The translations under genes were made by a program, and so were the position numbers. Of a DNA stretch of 40,355 nt, positions 17,170 through 26,516 are shown in pieces. Where the stretch lies: contig JBGCFR010000046.1 in the NCBI GenBank assembly GCA_045107045.1, positions 1 through 40,355 on the forward strand, in the 5' to 3' direction. Position 1 is the first letter of the stretch. Each line of letters opens with the position of its first letter. This DNA is from Putridiphycobacter sp045107045 (lineage in GTDB: Bacteria > Bacteroidota > Bacteroidia > Flavobacteriales_D > Crocinitomicaceae). The notes under the pieces were generated by a model, which searched no databases, had not been told where the DNA came from, and saw only the letters and a program-made list of their open reading frames with translations.

Positions 17170-17892
17170 ATGAAACTTGGACCGGATGTGCCCTTAATTG
17201 CATCACTACTTTTTATTTTTTCTGTCATTTTTTGTGTCTTTTCATTCTATTGGATAGCCAAGGGAAGTCATCTTTTAAGTGCAAAGTTGAATGCAATAAA
17301 AATAAGCATAGGCATTACCTTCTGGCTATTTATTCAAATGCTTTTAACCCAAACTGGAATATACAGTTCAGGGATGACAACAGTTCCACCAAAGATTATT
17401 CTGTTTGGTGTATTACCTGCATTCATAGCCATTATTATTATTTTCAATACTAGAAAAGGAAAGGTATTTATAGACAGCTTACCTTTAAAAAGAGTCACTA
17501 CTATTCATATTGTCAGGATATTTGTTGAAGTAGGACTTTACTATTTATTTATTGGAAAAGCAATTCCCGAAATAATGACATTTTCTGGACAGAATTTTGA
17601 CATTTTGGCCGGAATTACAGCTCCTTTTATCATTTACTTTGGTCTTTACAAAAAGACTTTAAATAAACATTTGATACTAATTTGGAATATAGTATCATTG
17701 GGTCTACTAAGTTATATAATCCTATTGGCAATATTGTCAGCTCCGTCTCCCTTTCAACAGGTTGGTTTTGACCAACCAAACATTGCCATTTTTTACAACC
17801 CATATAGCTGGTTACCAACACTTATAGTACCAATGGTTATATTTATGCATTTGGTTGCAATCAGACAATTAATTTTTAAAAATGAAGAGTAA
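17170..17892 (+). CDS. Hypothetical seven-helix membrane protein
   Basis: A 240-residue polytopic protein with about seven hydrophobic segments (roughly 9-29, 43-62, 77-96, 112-134, 144-158, 170-193 and 212-232). The loop FDQPNIAIFYNPYSWLPTL followed by VPMVIFMHLVAIRQL near the C-terminus looks conserved and could hold a functional site, including a His within the last helix. I cannot assign a function. The gene's last 11 bases overlap the start of the esterase gene, so the two are probably co-translated. The start ATG at 17170 is 120 bases from divergent hisS; no perfect -7 box was found on this strand. Confidence 0.8.
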   Translation: MKLGPDVPLIASLLFIFSVIFCVFSFYWIAKGSHLLSAKLNAIKISIGITFWLFIQMLLTQTGIYSSGMTTVPPKIILFGVLPAFIAIIIIFNTRKGKVFIDSLPLKRVTTIHIVRIFVEVGLYYLFIGKAIPEIMTFSGQNFDILAGITAPFIIYFGLYKKTLNKHLILIWNIVSLGLLSYIILLAILSAPSPFQQVGFDQPNIAIFYNPYSWLPTLIVPMVIFMHLVAIRQLIFKNEE

Positions 17893-18715
17893 GATTAGAA
17901 TTTTTTTGTTTATTTTCTTTGTTACCACTTTTAACCTGATCGGTCAGCGACAGAGAAAGGAAATTTTGAAAAAGGTGGAACCACTATCAATTGGTGATAG
18001 ATTAATCTTTGATTCAGATATACTTAAAGAAGACCGCATAATTAACGTTTACCTCCCTCATAGTTATGCGACGGATACAGCAAAAAACTATCCAGTTATT
18101 TACCTTTTAGATGGTTCTATAAACAAAGACTTCATGCATATTGTGGGAATTGTCCAATTTGGCTCCTATTCTTGGATAAATTTTGTTCCAGAATCAATAG
18201 TTGTAGGCATAGCAAGTATTGATCGCAAAAAAGATTTCACATTTGGAAAACAAAAAAATGGTAAACGAAAAAAAGACTCTCGTCGCTCATCTGATTTTAT
18301 AAAATTTATTGATAATGAACTTATCCCAGTGATTGATAAAAGATATAGAGTGGAATCGGAAAGTACGGTTATTGGGCAGTCATTAGGAGGCCTATTAGTT
18401 AGTGAAATATTAATCAAGAAACCTCATATTTTCGACAATTACATTATTATTAGTCCAACCTTATGGTGGGACAATGCTTCACTTTTGCATCAAGAACCGG
18501 TCAATTGTTTGAGCAAAAAAACTATTTTTATTGGAGTTGGTATAGAGGGGCGTGTAAAAGAACAATCAACTAAAGTAATGTATCAAAAGTTTAAAGACCT
18601 TAATAGACCGAACTTTACAGTTTACTATGAATTATTCGAAAATCTTGACAACAGTAATATCTTGCACCTAGCAGTTTACAAAGCTTTTAATATCATTTTT
18701 AAAACGAGAGAATAA
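17882..18715 (+). CDS. Secreted alpha/beta-hydrolase, Esterase D / IroE-like
   Basis: A 277-residue secreted hydrolase with a signal peptide (about 1-22, ending NLIGQ). It shows the Esterase family layout: INVYLPHSYATD (54-65), YPVIYLLDG (70-78), then the nucleophile elbow VIGQSLGGLL with Ser167, SPTLWWDN (191-198) and a late His in ILHLAVYKAF as the probable catalytic His. The N-terminal carbohydrate-binding module of longer family members is absent. Related enzymes hydrolyse ferric enterobactin esters, feruloyl or acetyl esters; the substrate here is not known. It overlaps the preceding membrane gene by 11 bases. Confidence 0.85.
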   Translation: MKSKIRIFLFIFFVTTFNLIGQRQRKEILKKVEPLSIGDRLIFDSDILKEDRIINVYLPHSYATDTAKNYPVIYLLDGSINKDFMHIVGIVQFGSYSWINFVPESIVVGIASIDRKKDFTFGKQKNGKRKKDSRRSSDFIKFIDNELIPVIDKRYRVESESTVIGQSLGGLLVSEILIKKPHIFDNYIIISPTLWWDNASLLHQEPVNCLSKKTIFIGVGIEGRVKEQSTKVMYQKFKDLNRPNFTVYYELFENLDNSNILHLAVYKAFNIIFKTRE

Positions 18716-18734
18716 TTAACATTGACTACTAAAA

Positions 18735-21700
18735 TTACCGTATCAAATTAACAGTCCCATATTCAGTAATCACTTCGTCTAGATTTAAGATACTATAATC
18801 TATCCGCCAAATATAGACTCCTGAAGAAACTTGTTCTCCATTATATAGACCGTCCCATCCGTACATTGGGGCTTTTGAAATAAGTAAGATTTCTCCCCAG
18901 CGGTTATATATAATTAATTGATAATTGTAAACATCAATACCAGCAGTCATTACAGGATTAAACTCCTCATTTGAACCATTGCCATCAGGCGTAAAGCTAT
19001 TAGGCACGTAAAAAATTAAATCATCATGAACTTTAATAATTCTAATCGTTTCATCTTGACATAAACCATTATCGCTTAATGCAGTTAAACTAATTGCATA
19101 GGTCCCTGGTTCTTTTGGAAAAATTATAGTTGGATCAGTATCTAAGCTGTTTTCAATTTCAGAGCCAAAACTCCAAATATAACTACTTGCATTTAACGAT
19201 TCATTTATAAATTGAACACCATCATCTTTTACTGAGACAATTTGTGGTGAATACCTAAATAATGCCTCTGGAGTTTTTGTCACACTTACTAAGCCATCTT
19301 CTAAAATTGATGATTCACATCCAAATTCAGAGATAACTGTCAATTTTACATCATAAATGCCGGTCTCGAAAACGTGATTTACAGATCCACATTCGTTTGA
19401 AATCGTTCCATCCCCAAAATCCCAAATACATTGTTCAATAATATTATCTTGCATTTGAGATAATTTAACTTGAAGCGGACTACAACCCTTTAATGAGTCT
19501 TCCAAAATGCTGGCATTTGGTGTTTCATGAATGGTTAAAATTTGTGTATTACTAGATAAACATCCTAAGTCTGATGTCACTTCTAAAACTGCAGTATATT
19601 GACCACTAATCGGGTACGAAAATGATGGAGGATTGATAAGTGTTGAATTAATATTATTTTGAAACACCCAAGAATAGTTCATTATTCCAGAACTAAGGGT
19701 TGACACATTATCAATTTCAATAGCTTCATTTTCACAATGGTCACTCATCAAAAAATTAGCATGAGGAGATGGTGAGATAGTATATAGAGTGTCAAGTGTA
19801 TCTCTACAACCTTGATCAGTAACAACTATTAGTTCAATTAAATAGACATTAGAAGAACTATAAAGATGGTTTATATTTTGCAACGTAGAAGCATTTCCAT
19901 CTCCAAAATGCCATTCCCAATTAGTAATCTGGCCTACTGAAACTGTGCTTTGATTACTAAAATTAATGCTATCGTTTTCACAAAATCCAGAAATTATAAA
20001 GTCACTTATTGGAAGAGGATTTACAACTGCTGACTTAATAATTGAATCTTTGCAACCTTCCGTGCTTTCAACAACTAACTTAATATCATAATTTCCAGAA
20101 AGGCTATAATGATGTTGTGGTTCAAATGCACTACTTTGATTTTGATCTCCAAAATCCCAATTATAACTTGAAATGGTGCTAGACACAATGCTGCTTGTAT
20201 TTACAAGACTGACTATTTGGTTTTCGCAATAATTAGTATCAAAGATGAAGTCAGCAAAAGGCCTTTCCAACAGTTCTATTACAAACATTAAAGTATCTTT
20301 ACAGCCTTTAGTAGTTTCCAATATAAAGCTCACATCATAAATTCCAATTCCAGCGAACTGATGCGCTGGATTTTCTAGACTCGAAGTGTTTAAATCACCA
20401 AAATTCCATTCGTAACCTATAATTGTGCTTGGTGCTACAGCTGCTGATAAATTATTAAAAAAAAGTGAATCATTACCACAAACAGTTATTGTATCTCCAT
20501 ACACAGGTTGATGCAAGTTCCCATTAGCTGAAAATTCAAATTCTGCTGTTGGTACGTCAAATACATTTACAGGAACATTAATACTGTCCTTACAGCCATC
20601 TTCCGATTCAACCACGAATTTAATATTATAATTACCTGGATTTTGATATTCTTTTGACACATTAAAAACTGAAGGATTAGGTGACCCATCCTGAAAATCA
20701 TAATACCATTTGTCAAAAGCAACTGTTGTTAAAGAAGAGTCTCCTAACAAGATGGCATCCTCACCTGCGCAGAGACTATCAGTAAAAGGAATGACATTTG
20801 CAATTGGATAGAGCGGAGCTTTTACTTCATGATCAATACAACGCCCTACTCCATCTTGATTAAAACTGACAGTGTAGATACCTACTGGATAATTAGAAAT
20901 ATTTAAAGAAGAACTATTTTCTCCTACTAGGGCAACTTTATTATGATACCATTGAAAGTCGGAGCCGTTAATTGCACTCAAGCTAAGTATTAAATTTCCT
21001 TTGCAATATTTGCCTTGACTCGAAATTGAGCTAAATAAATTAGTCTCATTTAATGTTAGTTCATCAGCATAATAATAACTTACTGGATTTGAAACACTTA
21101 GGCAAGTCCCTCCAATAGCTACCGCGTTAATGTTGATTGTGGGAGTAAAAGTAATAGTTGTCTGCTGCCAAATACCGCCTGCTGTATGCACTACATTCTG
21201 GCTGGCAATTTCTTGCCATCCACCTACGCCAACAGGACACGAAACAGAACTCCACGGTAAATCTATGCAGTCAGGCGTACCGAAAATAGCAATATCCACG
21301 CTTACATTTCCTAGTGCAAGAGCTGTATAAAACGAAAGAGTATAAGAAACACCTGCCATCATGGTTCCATTTAAACAAGCACCAACATATTCATTAAAGG
21401 CATTAGCATTACCTAAACCAGCATAGAATCCGACATAACCGGACCCATTTCCCGGAATTGGAGTTTGAGGTGAAACAGAACCAACAAAACCTGTAACAGT
21501 ACCACATGTATTATAATAGTCACTTGTTCCCCAAGATGCCTGTATCCAAGAGGAAGCGCATGACAATTCAGAATATGATGTAGGACAACAAAGCGTATTT
21601 TCGAATGAAGAATTTGGTATCAAAGATAAAGGTGGTAGCGTTAGTAAGCAATTACAATCTAAAGAATCTTGTAAGTCAATCAATCCGTCTCCATCATCAT

Positions 21701-21779
21701 CAATTGCGTTATCGCAAATTTCTTGCGAAAACGAAAAATAAGTTATTAAAGTAAATAAGAATAAGGATATATATCGCAT
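18735..21779 (-). CDS. Secreted PKD-repeat protein with type IX (type B, CHU_C) sorting domain
   Basis: A 1014-residue exported protein. It has a signal peptide (1-18), a DDDGDGLIDLQDSLDC segment (27-42) of calcium-binding look, a Cys-rich beta-sandwich (about 50-245) and then about seven PKD-type repeats (about 330-905). The repeats are seen as WNFGD, WDFGD and WHFGD cores, each followed by a GCKDS/GCRDT-like strand. The last 90 residues form the gliding-associated CHU_C domain (VPNSFTPDGNGSNEEF, IIYNRWGEIL, GWDGLYNGE, SSGVYIWRI), which sends proteins through the type IX secretion system. It is likely an adhesin or surface structural protein. It is transcribed towards the esterase, with 19 bases between stops. 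Confidence 0.93.
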   Translation of the reverse strand: MRYISLFLFTLITYFSFSQEICDNAIDDDGDGLIDLQDSLDCNCLLTLPPLSLIPNSSFENTLCCPTSYSELSCASSWIQASWGTSDYYNTCGTVTGFVGSVSPQTPIPGNGSGYVGFYAGLGNANAFNEYVGACLNGTMMAGVSYTLSFYTALALGNVSVDIAIFGTPDCIDLPWSSVSCPVGVGGWQEIASQNVVHTAGGIWQQTTITFTPTININAVAIGGTCLSVSNPVSYYYADELTLNETNLFSSISSQGKYCKGNLILSLSAINGSDFQWYHNKVALVGENSSSLNISNYPVGIYTVSFNQDGVGRCIDHEVKAPLYPIANVIPFTDSLCAGEDAILLGDSSLTTVAFDKWYYDFQDGSPNPSVFNVSKEYQNPGNYNIKFVVESEDGCKDSINVPVNVFDVPTAEFEFSANGNLHQPVYGDTITVCGNDSLFFNNLSAAVAPSTIIGYEWNFGDLNTSSLENPAHQFAGIGIYDVSFILETTKGCKDTLMFVIELLERPFADFIFDTNYCENQIVSLVNTSSIVSSTISSYNWDFGDQNQSSAFEPQHHYSLSGNYDIKLVVESTEGCKDSIIKSAVVNPLPISDFIISGFCENDSINFSNQSTVSVGQITNWEWHFGDGNASTLQNINHLYSSSNVYLIELIVVTDQGCRDTLDTLYTISPSPHANFLMSDHCENEAIEIDNVSTLSSGIMNYSWVFQNNINSTLINPPSFSYPISGQYTAVLEVTSDLGCLSSNTQILTIHETPNASILEDSLKGCSPLQVKLSQMQDNIIEQCIWDFGDGTISNECGSVNHVFETGIYDVKLTVISEFGCESSILEDGLVSVTKTPEALFRYSPQIVSVKDDGVQFINESLNASSYIWSFGSEIENSLDTDPTIIFPKEPGTYAISLTALSDNGLCQDETIRIIKVHDDLIFYVPNSFTPDGNGSNEEFNPVMTAGIDVYNYQLIIYNRWGEILLISKAPMYGWDGLYNGEQVSSGVYIWRIDYSILNLDEVITEYGTVNLIR

Positions 21780-21883
21780 ATATAACTATTGCTTTAATAA
21801 AAGTACAATTTTTAAATCACACATTTGTATTTTTCACTTCCGTTATTAAGACATCTATTACCACAATATAAATTTTGAAATTG

Positions 21884-21891
21884 TATTTTTG
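21884..21891 (+). promoter_or_regulatory. Candidate -7 box (TATTTTTG) for the tlpA-like gene
   Basis: A perfect TAnnTTTG ends only 4 bases before the ATG at 21896. If used, transcription would begin at or next to the start codon, giving a leaderless or nearly leaderless message. No -33 element is obvious. Confidence 0.4.
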
Positions 21892-21895
21892 AACA

Positions 21896-22465
21896 ATGGA
21901 AGAGAAGAAAAGTAAGAAGTGGATGGGGTATATCTGGAACGGGCTGTTTCTGCTAGTCATTCTAATTTTGTTGATTCCATCTTGGCGAATCAAATTTCAA
22001 AGCACTATTCAAAGATTATTTATTACCAGCGTAAAACTTGAGGACAAAGCAAGCGAGGCGATTAATATTGCACCAAATGAATGGGTAATTTATGACATCA
22101 ATAATGAACCCATTTCTTTTCATGAACTAGGAAACAAACCCATTATTTTAAACTTTTGGGCTACTTGGTGCCCGTCATGCATTGCAGAGTTACCAAGCTT
22201 GTATGAATTTTATGACGCAATTAAAAATGATGCACATGTTATTGCAGTTTCAACAGAATCAATTAAACAGCTTGATGAATTTGGAGCTTTTGATAAATAT
22301 CCTGGAATGATATATAGAGCAAAGCATACCATTGCAAAATTTGATTTTTCTGTCTATCCCACTACATTTATAATGGGTCCTGATTTCAGAATTATTTCAA
22401 AAATTGAAGGTGCAGAAAACTTTGCGACTGAGCACAATATTAATTTTATAAAGCAATTAAAGTAA
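21896..22465 (+). CDS. TlpA-like membrane-anchored thioredoxin
   Basis: A 189-residue protein with one N-terminal anchor (about 11-29) and a periplasmic thioredoxin fold. The active site is NFWATWCPSCIAELPSLYEF with Cys92 and Cys95, and the cis-Pro is in YPTTFIMGP. This is the ResA/TlpA type that reduces disulphides outside the cytoplasm, for example in cytochrome c maturation. It is short compared with Bacteroidota TlpA proteins that carry an extra N-terminal domain. No cytochrome genes lie nearby, so its client is unknown. Confidence 0.88.
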   Translation: MEEKKSKKWMGYIWNGLFLLVILILLIPSWRIKFQSTIQRLFITSVKLEDKASEAINIAPNEWVIYDINNEPISFHELGNKPIILNFWATWCPSCIAELPSLYEFYDAIKNDAHVIAVSTESIKQLDEFGAFDKYPGMIYRAKHTIAKFDFSVYPTTFIMGPDFRIISKIEGAENFATEHNINFIKQLK

Positions 22466-22515
22466 GCCAATATCTAGATTCTCCTAAGCTTAGTAAATCG
22501 TTCGGACAATATTAC

Positions 22516-22523
22516 TAACTTTG
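22516..22523 (+). promoter_or_regulatory. Candidate -7 box (TAACTTTG) for the exonuclease/GIY-YIG gene
   Basis: A perfect TAnnTTTG that overlaps the first possible TTG codon (22521) and lies 9 bases before the second (22533). Use of this promoter would allow only the second TTG as start. Confidence 0.4.
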
Positions 22524-22532
22524 GTTTTAGTT

Positions 22533-23900
22533 TTGGAATACGCAATTGTAGATATAGAAACCTCAGGAGGTAAACCTAAAGAAAGCAAGGTCATTGAAAT
22601 TGCCATTATTATTCATGATGGTAAAAAAGAAATAGACCGTTATGAAACACTTATAAATCCTGAAAAAAACATTGATTGGTTTGTCACAAAGTTAACTGGC
22701 ATTGCGAATAAGGATGTTTCAGGATCTCCTAAATTTTTTGAAGTCGCTAAAACTATACATCAGTTGCTTGATGGGCGAGTGTTTGTAGCTCATAATGTTG
22801 GTTTTGACTATCCAATTGTAAGAAATGAATTCAAGTCTTTGGGTTTAGATATTCGTTTACCACATTTATGTACCATTCAAACTGCTCGGATTTTAATTCC
22901 AGGTATTGAATCCTATGGGCTTAAAAATTTATCAAACTTTTTAGAAATTGACTTAGATGCACACCACCGCGCCATGGCGGACACTCAAGCAACGGCTGAA
23001 ATATTCTCACATTTATTTAAATTAGGAAAGGGAGACCTTAATACCTTCACAAGGCATGATGTTAATCCTAAACTATTACATGAAAAATTAGATTTAGGAC
23101 AATTTGACGATATTCCAAATAAAGTTGGGGTGTACTTTTTTTATAATGATAAAGATGAACTTATCTACATTGGTAAAAGTATTCATATTAAAAAAAGAAT
23201 AGAACAACATTTAAAGAACAATAAAACGGAAAAAGCAATTCAAATGCGATCCGAAATTGCAAAAATTGACTATCTATTAACTGGAAGCGAATTGATTTCA
23301 CTCTTAAAAGAATCGGAATTAATTAAAGCGCATCAGCCAAATTACAATAGAGCACAAAAAAACACACGTTTTAACTTTGGGCTATATACTTATATAGATG
23401 GAAAAGGTTATATCAACCTTACTATTAAAAAAGTAAATGCAACTGAGCAACCCATTCATACATTTACAACTACAGCCTCTGCAAAATCTCATCTTGAAAC
23501 GTGGGTTGAGGAGTATGACCTTTGTGAAAAAATGGCTGGTCTATTTAATTCCCATGGCGCTTGCTTTAAATTCTCAATAAATGCGTGTAAAGGAGCTTGT
23601 AATGGTACAGAAATTGCTAGCTCTTATAATAAAAAAGTAATGCAACTCATTGACAGATTAACTTTTAATCAGAAAAGTTTTGTCATTTTTGATAAAGGAA
23701 AAAGCAAAGCTGAAGTAAGCTTTGTTTGTATTGAAAAAGGTCAGTATATTGGCTATGGTTTTGCACCAGGATTTATTTTGAAAAAAAATGCTAGGTTATT
23801 TAAAAAATACCTCAAACCGCAAACCAGTAATAGGGATTTTAAATCGATAATTAATATGCAATTATCTAAGAATTCCAAATTAGAAGTGATAGAATTTTAA
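22533..23900 (+). CDS. DEDDh exonuclease fused to GIY-YIG nuclease (DnaQ/Cho-UvrC-like)
   Basis: About 455 residues from the TTG at 22533, chosen because MEYAIVDIETSGG is the normal N-terminus and the -7 box overlaps the earlier TTG. The exonuclease half (1-165) has AIVDIET (Exo I), VAHNVGFDYPIVRNEF (Exo II) and HHRAMADTQATAEIF (Exo III epsilon). The GIY-YIG half (about 193-275) has VGVYFFYN, LIYIGKSIHIKKRIEQH and ELIKAHQPNYN. A C-terminal Cys cluster follows, spaced C-X12-C-X7-C-X3-C (about residues 331-356), very like the Fe-S cluster site of UvrC. The fusion is widespread in Bacteroidota and is thought to work in DNA repair as an alternative incision enzyme. The K+ channel gene starts 2 bases after its stop. 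Confidence 0.92.
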   Translation: MEYAIVDIETSGGKPKESKVIEIAIIIHDGKKEIDRYETLINPEKNIDWFVTKLTGIANKDVSGSPKFFEVAKTIHQLLDGRVFVAHNVGFDYPIVRNEFKSLGLDIRLPHLCTIQTARILIPGIESYGLKNLSNFLEIDLDAHHRAMADTQATAEIFSHLFKLGKGDLNTFTRHDVNPKLLHEKLDLGQFDDIPNKVGVYFFYNDKDELIYIGKSIHIKKRIEQHLKNNKTEKAIQMRSEIAKIDYLLTGSELISLLKESELIKAHQPNYNRAQKNTRFNFGLYTYIDGKGYINLTIKKVNATEQPIHTFTTTASAKSHLETWVEEYDLCEKMAGLFNSHGACFKFSINACKGACNGTEIASSYNKKVMQLIDRLTFNQKSFVIFDKGKSKAEVSFVCIEKGQYIGYGFAPGFILKKNARLFKKYLKPQTSNRDFKSIINMQLSKNSKLEVIEF

Positions 23901-23902
23901 GA

Positions 23903-24748
23903 ATGAAAATTTCTCAAGCCCATATTAAAACAGAAAAAAGCCGTTTAAAACCATGGCAAAAAAAGGTGCACGAAATTATTTTTGGGGCTGATACCGCTGC
24001 TGGAAAAGCATTTGATGTTGGATTATTAATTGCTATTATCATCAGTATTATTGTTGTAATGCTAGAAAGTGTACCTAGTTTAAACTCAAAATATCATGAT
24101 ATTTTCTATATTATTGAATGGGTATTTACTATTTTTTTCACTCTTGAATATTTAGCTAGAATAGTAAGCACTGGCAAGCCAACTCGTTATATTTTTAGTT
24201 TTTATGGTATTATTGACTTGTTATCTATTTTACCAACTTACTTAGGATTATTTATAGTGGGGTCACAATCTTTAATGGTAATTAGAGCGGTTCGTTTATT
24301 GCGAATTTTTCGAATTTTGAAATTAGCCCGTTTTGTTAAAGAATCTAAGCAATTGGGAGATGCTTTGAAGGCCTCACGTCATAGAATTTTTGTTTTCCTA
24401 TTGGCCGTTTTAACGCTTGCAACTATTTTGGGAACTGTTATGTATATGATAGAAAGTGCAGATAGTGGCTTTACAAGTATTCCAAGGAGTATTTATTGGG
24501 CTATTATTACCTTGACAACAGTGGGTTATGGGGATATTGCTCCTATAACTGCCGTCGGTCAATTCATTGCCTCCATTGTTATGATTTTAGGTTATGCCAT
24601 TTTAGCAGTTCCTACCGGAATTGTAACCTCCGAATTAATGAAACCAGGTGATTCAAATCAAGTTTCATCAAAGTCTTGCAGTGAATGCTCAGCAGAAGGA
24701 CACGATACAAATGCCATTTATTGTAAAATTTGTGGTGAAAAGCTCTAG
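23903..24748 (+). CDS. Voltage-gated potassium channel with C-terminal zinc ribbon
   Basis: A 281-residue six-helix channel. The voltage sensor S4 is MVIRAVRLLRIFRILKLARF (125-144), with Arg at 128, 131, 134 and 137. The pore carries the K+ filter TLTTVGYGD (203-211) between S5 (about 162-182) and S6 (about 217-240). The short cytoplasmic tail ends in a treble-clef or zinc-ribbon motif with Cys259-x2-Cys262 and Cys274-x2-Cys277. Similar tails occur on many prokaryotic Kv-like channels and may control tetramer assembly or sense redox state. The gene follows the exonuclease gene with a 2-base gap and ends in a hairpin at 24764-24782. Confidence 0.93.
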   Translation: MKISQAHIKTEKSRLKPWQKKVHEIIFGADTAAGKAFDVGLLIAIIISIIVVMLESVPSLNSKYHDIFYIIEWVFTIFFTLEYLARIVSTGKPTRYIFSFYGIIDLLSILPTYLGLFIVGSQSLMVIRAVRLLRIFRILKLARFVKESKQLGDALKASRHRIFVFLLAVLTLATILGTVMYMIESADSGFTSIPRSIYWAIITLTTVGYGDIAPITAVGQFIASIVMILGYAILAVPTGIVTSELMKPGDSNQVSSKSCSECSAEGHDTNAIYCKICGEKL

Positions 24749-24763
24749 TTTTCGAAAAAAGAA

Positions 24764-24782
24764 ATCAACATAAATTGTTGAT
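24764..24782 (+). terminator. Weak hairpin after the K+ channel gene
   Basis: A perfect 7-bp stem (ATCAACA / TGTTGAT) with a 5-base loop, 15 bases after the channel stop and followed by AGTTTTCT. The stem is AT-rich and the T run short, so it would be a weak terminator at best. Confidence 0.4.
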
Positions 24783-24833
24783 AGTTTTCTATAAAAAAGA
24801 ATACTTTTTAACATTATAGTAAATACTTTACCG

Positions 24834-24841
24834 TAATTTTG
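24834..24841 (+). promoter_or_regulatory. Candidate -7 box (TAATTTTG) for pckA
   Basis: A perfect TAnnTTTG, 38 bases before the preferred pckA ATG (24880) and 23 before an alternative TTG (24865). No convincing -33 TTTG is seen upstream, only a T-rich stretch at 24805-24809. Confidence 0.5.
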
Positions 24842-24879
24842 TTAGTCTAAACATAAGCTATTGCTTGAAACAAAAATTT

Positions 24880-26493
24880 ATGAATGTTTACGGAAAAAAA
24901 GCTGAAAATGCTTCCTTAAAACAAATAGGATTAGAAAATGTAGATACTACATTTTGGAACTTAACTCCTGCTGAATTAGTTGAAGACATTGTCATTTTAG
25001 GGCAAGGTGTTTTGACAGACACAGGAGCAATTGCCATTGAAACTGGTGAATTCACTGGGCGTTCTCCACAAGATCGTTTCATAGTGGCTGATGAAAAAAC
25101 AGAAGATGCTGTTTGGTGGGGAAACATTAATAAAAGATTTGAATCTGATAAATTTTCGGCCTTATATAACCGAATGAAGGCATACTTGGCCGATAAAGAT
25201 CTTTATGTAAGAGATGCCTATGCATGTGCTGACGAAGATTATAAATTAAACTTAAGAGTGGTAACTGAATTCCCTTGGTCGAATATGTTTGCCCATAATA
25301 TGTTTTTGCGTCCAACAGACCAGGAAATCGAAAGTTTTGAACCTGAGTGGCATGTTGTATGTGCACCTGAATTTATGGCTGATCCAGAGGTTGATGGCAC
25401 TAGACAACACAATTTTGCCATTATCAATTTTACTGATAAAATGATTATCATTGGCGGAACTGGCTATACTGGTGAAATCAAGAAGGGTATTTTTTCTGTA
25501 TTAAACTTTGTATTACCGCATGAAAAGAATGTATTATCAATGCATTGTTCAGCAAATGTTGGCCAAGATGGTGACACGGCAGTTTTCTTCGGTTTATCGG
25601 GCACTGGTAAAACAACTTTATCATCAGATGAAAACCGCAGATTAATTGGAGATGATGAACACGGATGGTCAGACAATGGTGTATTTAATTTTGAAGGTGG
25701 CTGCTATGCAAAAACAATCGATTTAACTGAAGAGCATGAACCACAAATTTATAATGCTATTAAGTTTGGTGCTATATTAGAAAACATTGGGTTTAAAGAT
25801 GATTCTCGTACACCAGACTATACTGATATTGAAACGACTCAAAATACCAGAGTTTCCTACCCTATTCATCATATCAATAATATAATGGTCCCTTCAAAGG
25901 GAGGGACTCCAAAAAATATATTCTTTTTAACGGCTGATGCATTTGGCGTTTTACCTCCAATATCTCTATTAACTCCTGGTCAAGCCATGTATCACTTTAT
26001 TTCTGGCTATACGGCTAAAGTAGCTGGTACAGAAGCCGGAATTACTGAACCAACAACCGTATTTTCTGCTGGATTTGGTGCACCTTTCTTGCCACTACAC
26101 CCAACAAAATATGCTGAAATGCTAGGTGAAAGAATGGAGAAAAGTAATGTAAAAGTCTGGCTAGTTAATACAGGCTGGTCTGGCGGTGAGTATGGAACAG
26201 GTGAAAGAATTAAATTACGTTACACACGTGCTATGATTACTGCAGCATTGGAAGGTAAACTAAATGACGTTGAATTTACAAGTCATGAGGTATTTGGATT
26301 AGCAATGCCAAACGCATGTGAAAATGTACCAACCGAAATGCTTCACCCAAAAAACACATGGGCTGATAAAGCTGCTTACGATACTAAGGCCAATCATTTA
26401 GCAAACGAATTTGTTAAGAACTTTAAACAGTTTGAAGACAATGCAAATGCTGAAATAATGGCTGCTGCACCAAAAGCGTCAGTAAACGCATAA
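24880..26493 (+). CDS. pckA: Phosphoenolpyruvate carboxykinase (ATP)
   Basis: About 537 residues from the ATG at 24880; a TTG at 24865 would add five residues. It converts oxaloacetate and ATP to phosphoenolpyruvate, CO2 and ADP, the entry to gluconeogenesis. Visible motifs are ETGEFTGRSPQDRFIV (substrate Arg), MHCSANVG, the Walker A-like kinase loop GLSGTGKTTLS with the ATP-binding Lys-Thr-Thr, the metal-binding RLIGDDEHGW, and NTGWSGGEYGTGERIKLRYT. Length is typical of the ATP-dependent class. It is a single gene between its own promoter and a strong terminator. Gluconeogenic capacity fits growth on amino acids such as histidine. Confidence 0.96.
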   Translation: MNVYGKKAENASLKQIGLENVDTTFWNLTPAELVEDIVILGQGVLTDTGAIAIETGEFTGRSPQDRFIVADEKTEDAVWWGNINKRFESDKFSALYNRMKAYLADKDLYVRDAYACADEDYKLNLRVVTEFPWSNMFAHNMFLRPTDQEIESFEPEWHVVCAPEFMADPEVDGTRQHNFAIINFTDKMIIIGGTGYTGEIKKGIFSVLNFVLPHEKNVLSMHCSANVGQDGDTAVFFGLSGTGKTTLSSDENRRLIGDDEHGWSDNGVFNFEGGCYAKTIDLTEEHEPQIYNAIKFGAILENIGFKDDSRTPDYTDIETTQNTRVSYPIHHINNIMVPSKGGTPKNIFFLTADAFGVLPPISLLTPGQAMYHFISGYTAKVAGTEAGITEPTTVFSAGFGAPFLPLHPTKYAEMLGERMEKSNVKVWLVNTGWSGGEYGTGERIKLRYTRAMITAALEGKLNDVEFTSHEVFGLAMPNACENVPTEMLHPKNTWADKAAYDTKANHLANEFVKNFKQFEDNANAEIMAAAPKASVNA

Positions 26494-26516
26494 AAGTATA
26501 AGAATACAACAAATTT

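Noticed and set aside
19000..20800. Internal DNA repeats in the large PKD gene
   Set aside because: They are diverged protein repeats (PKD domains), not mobile or tandem DNA repeats.
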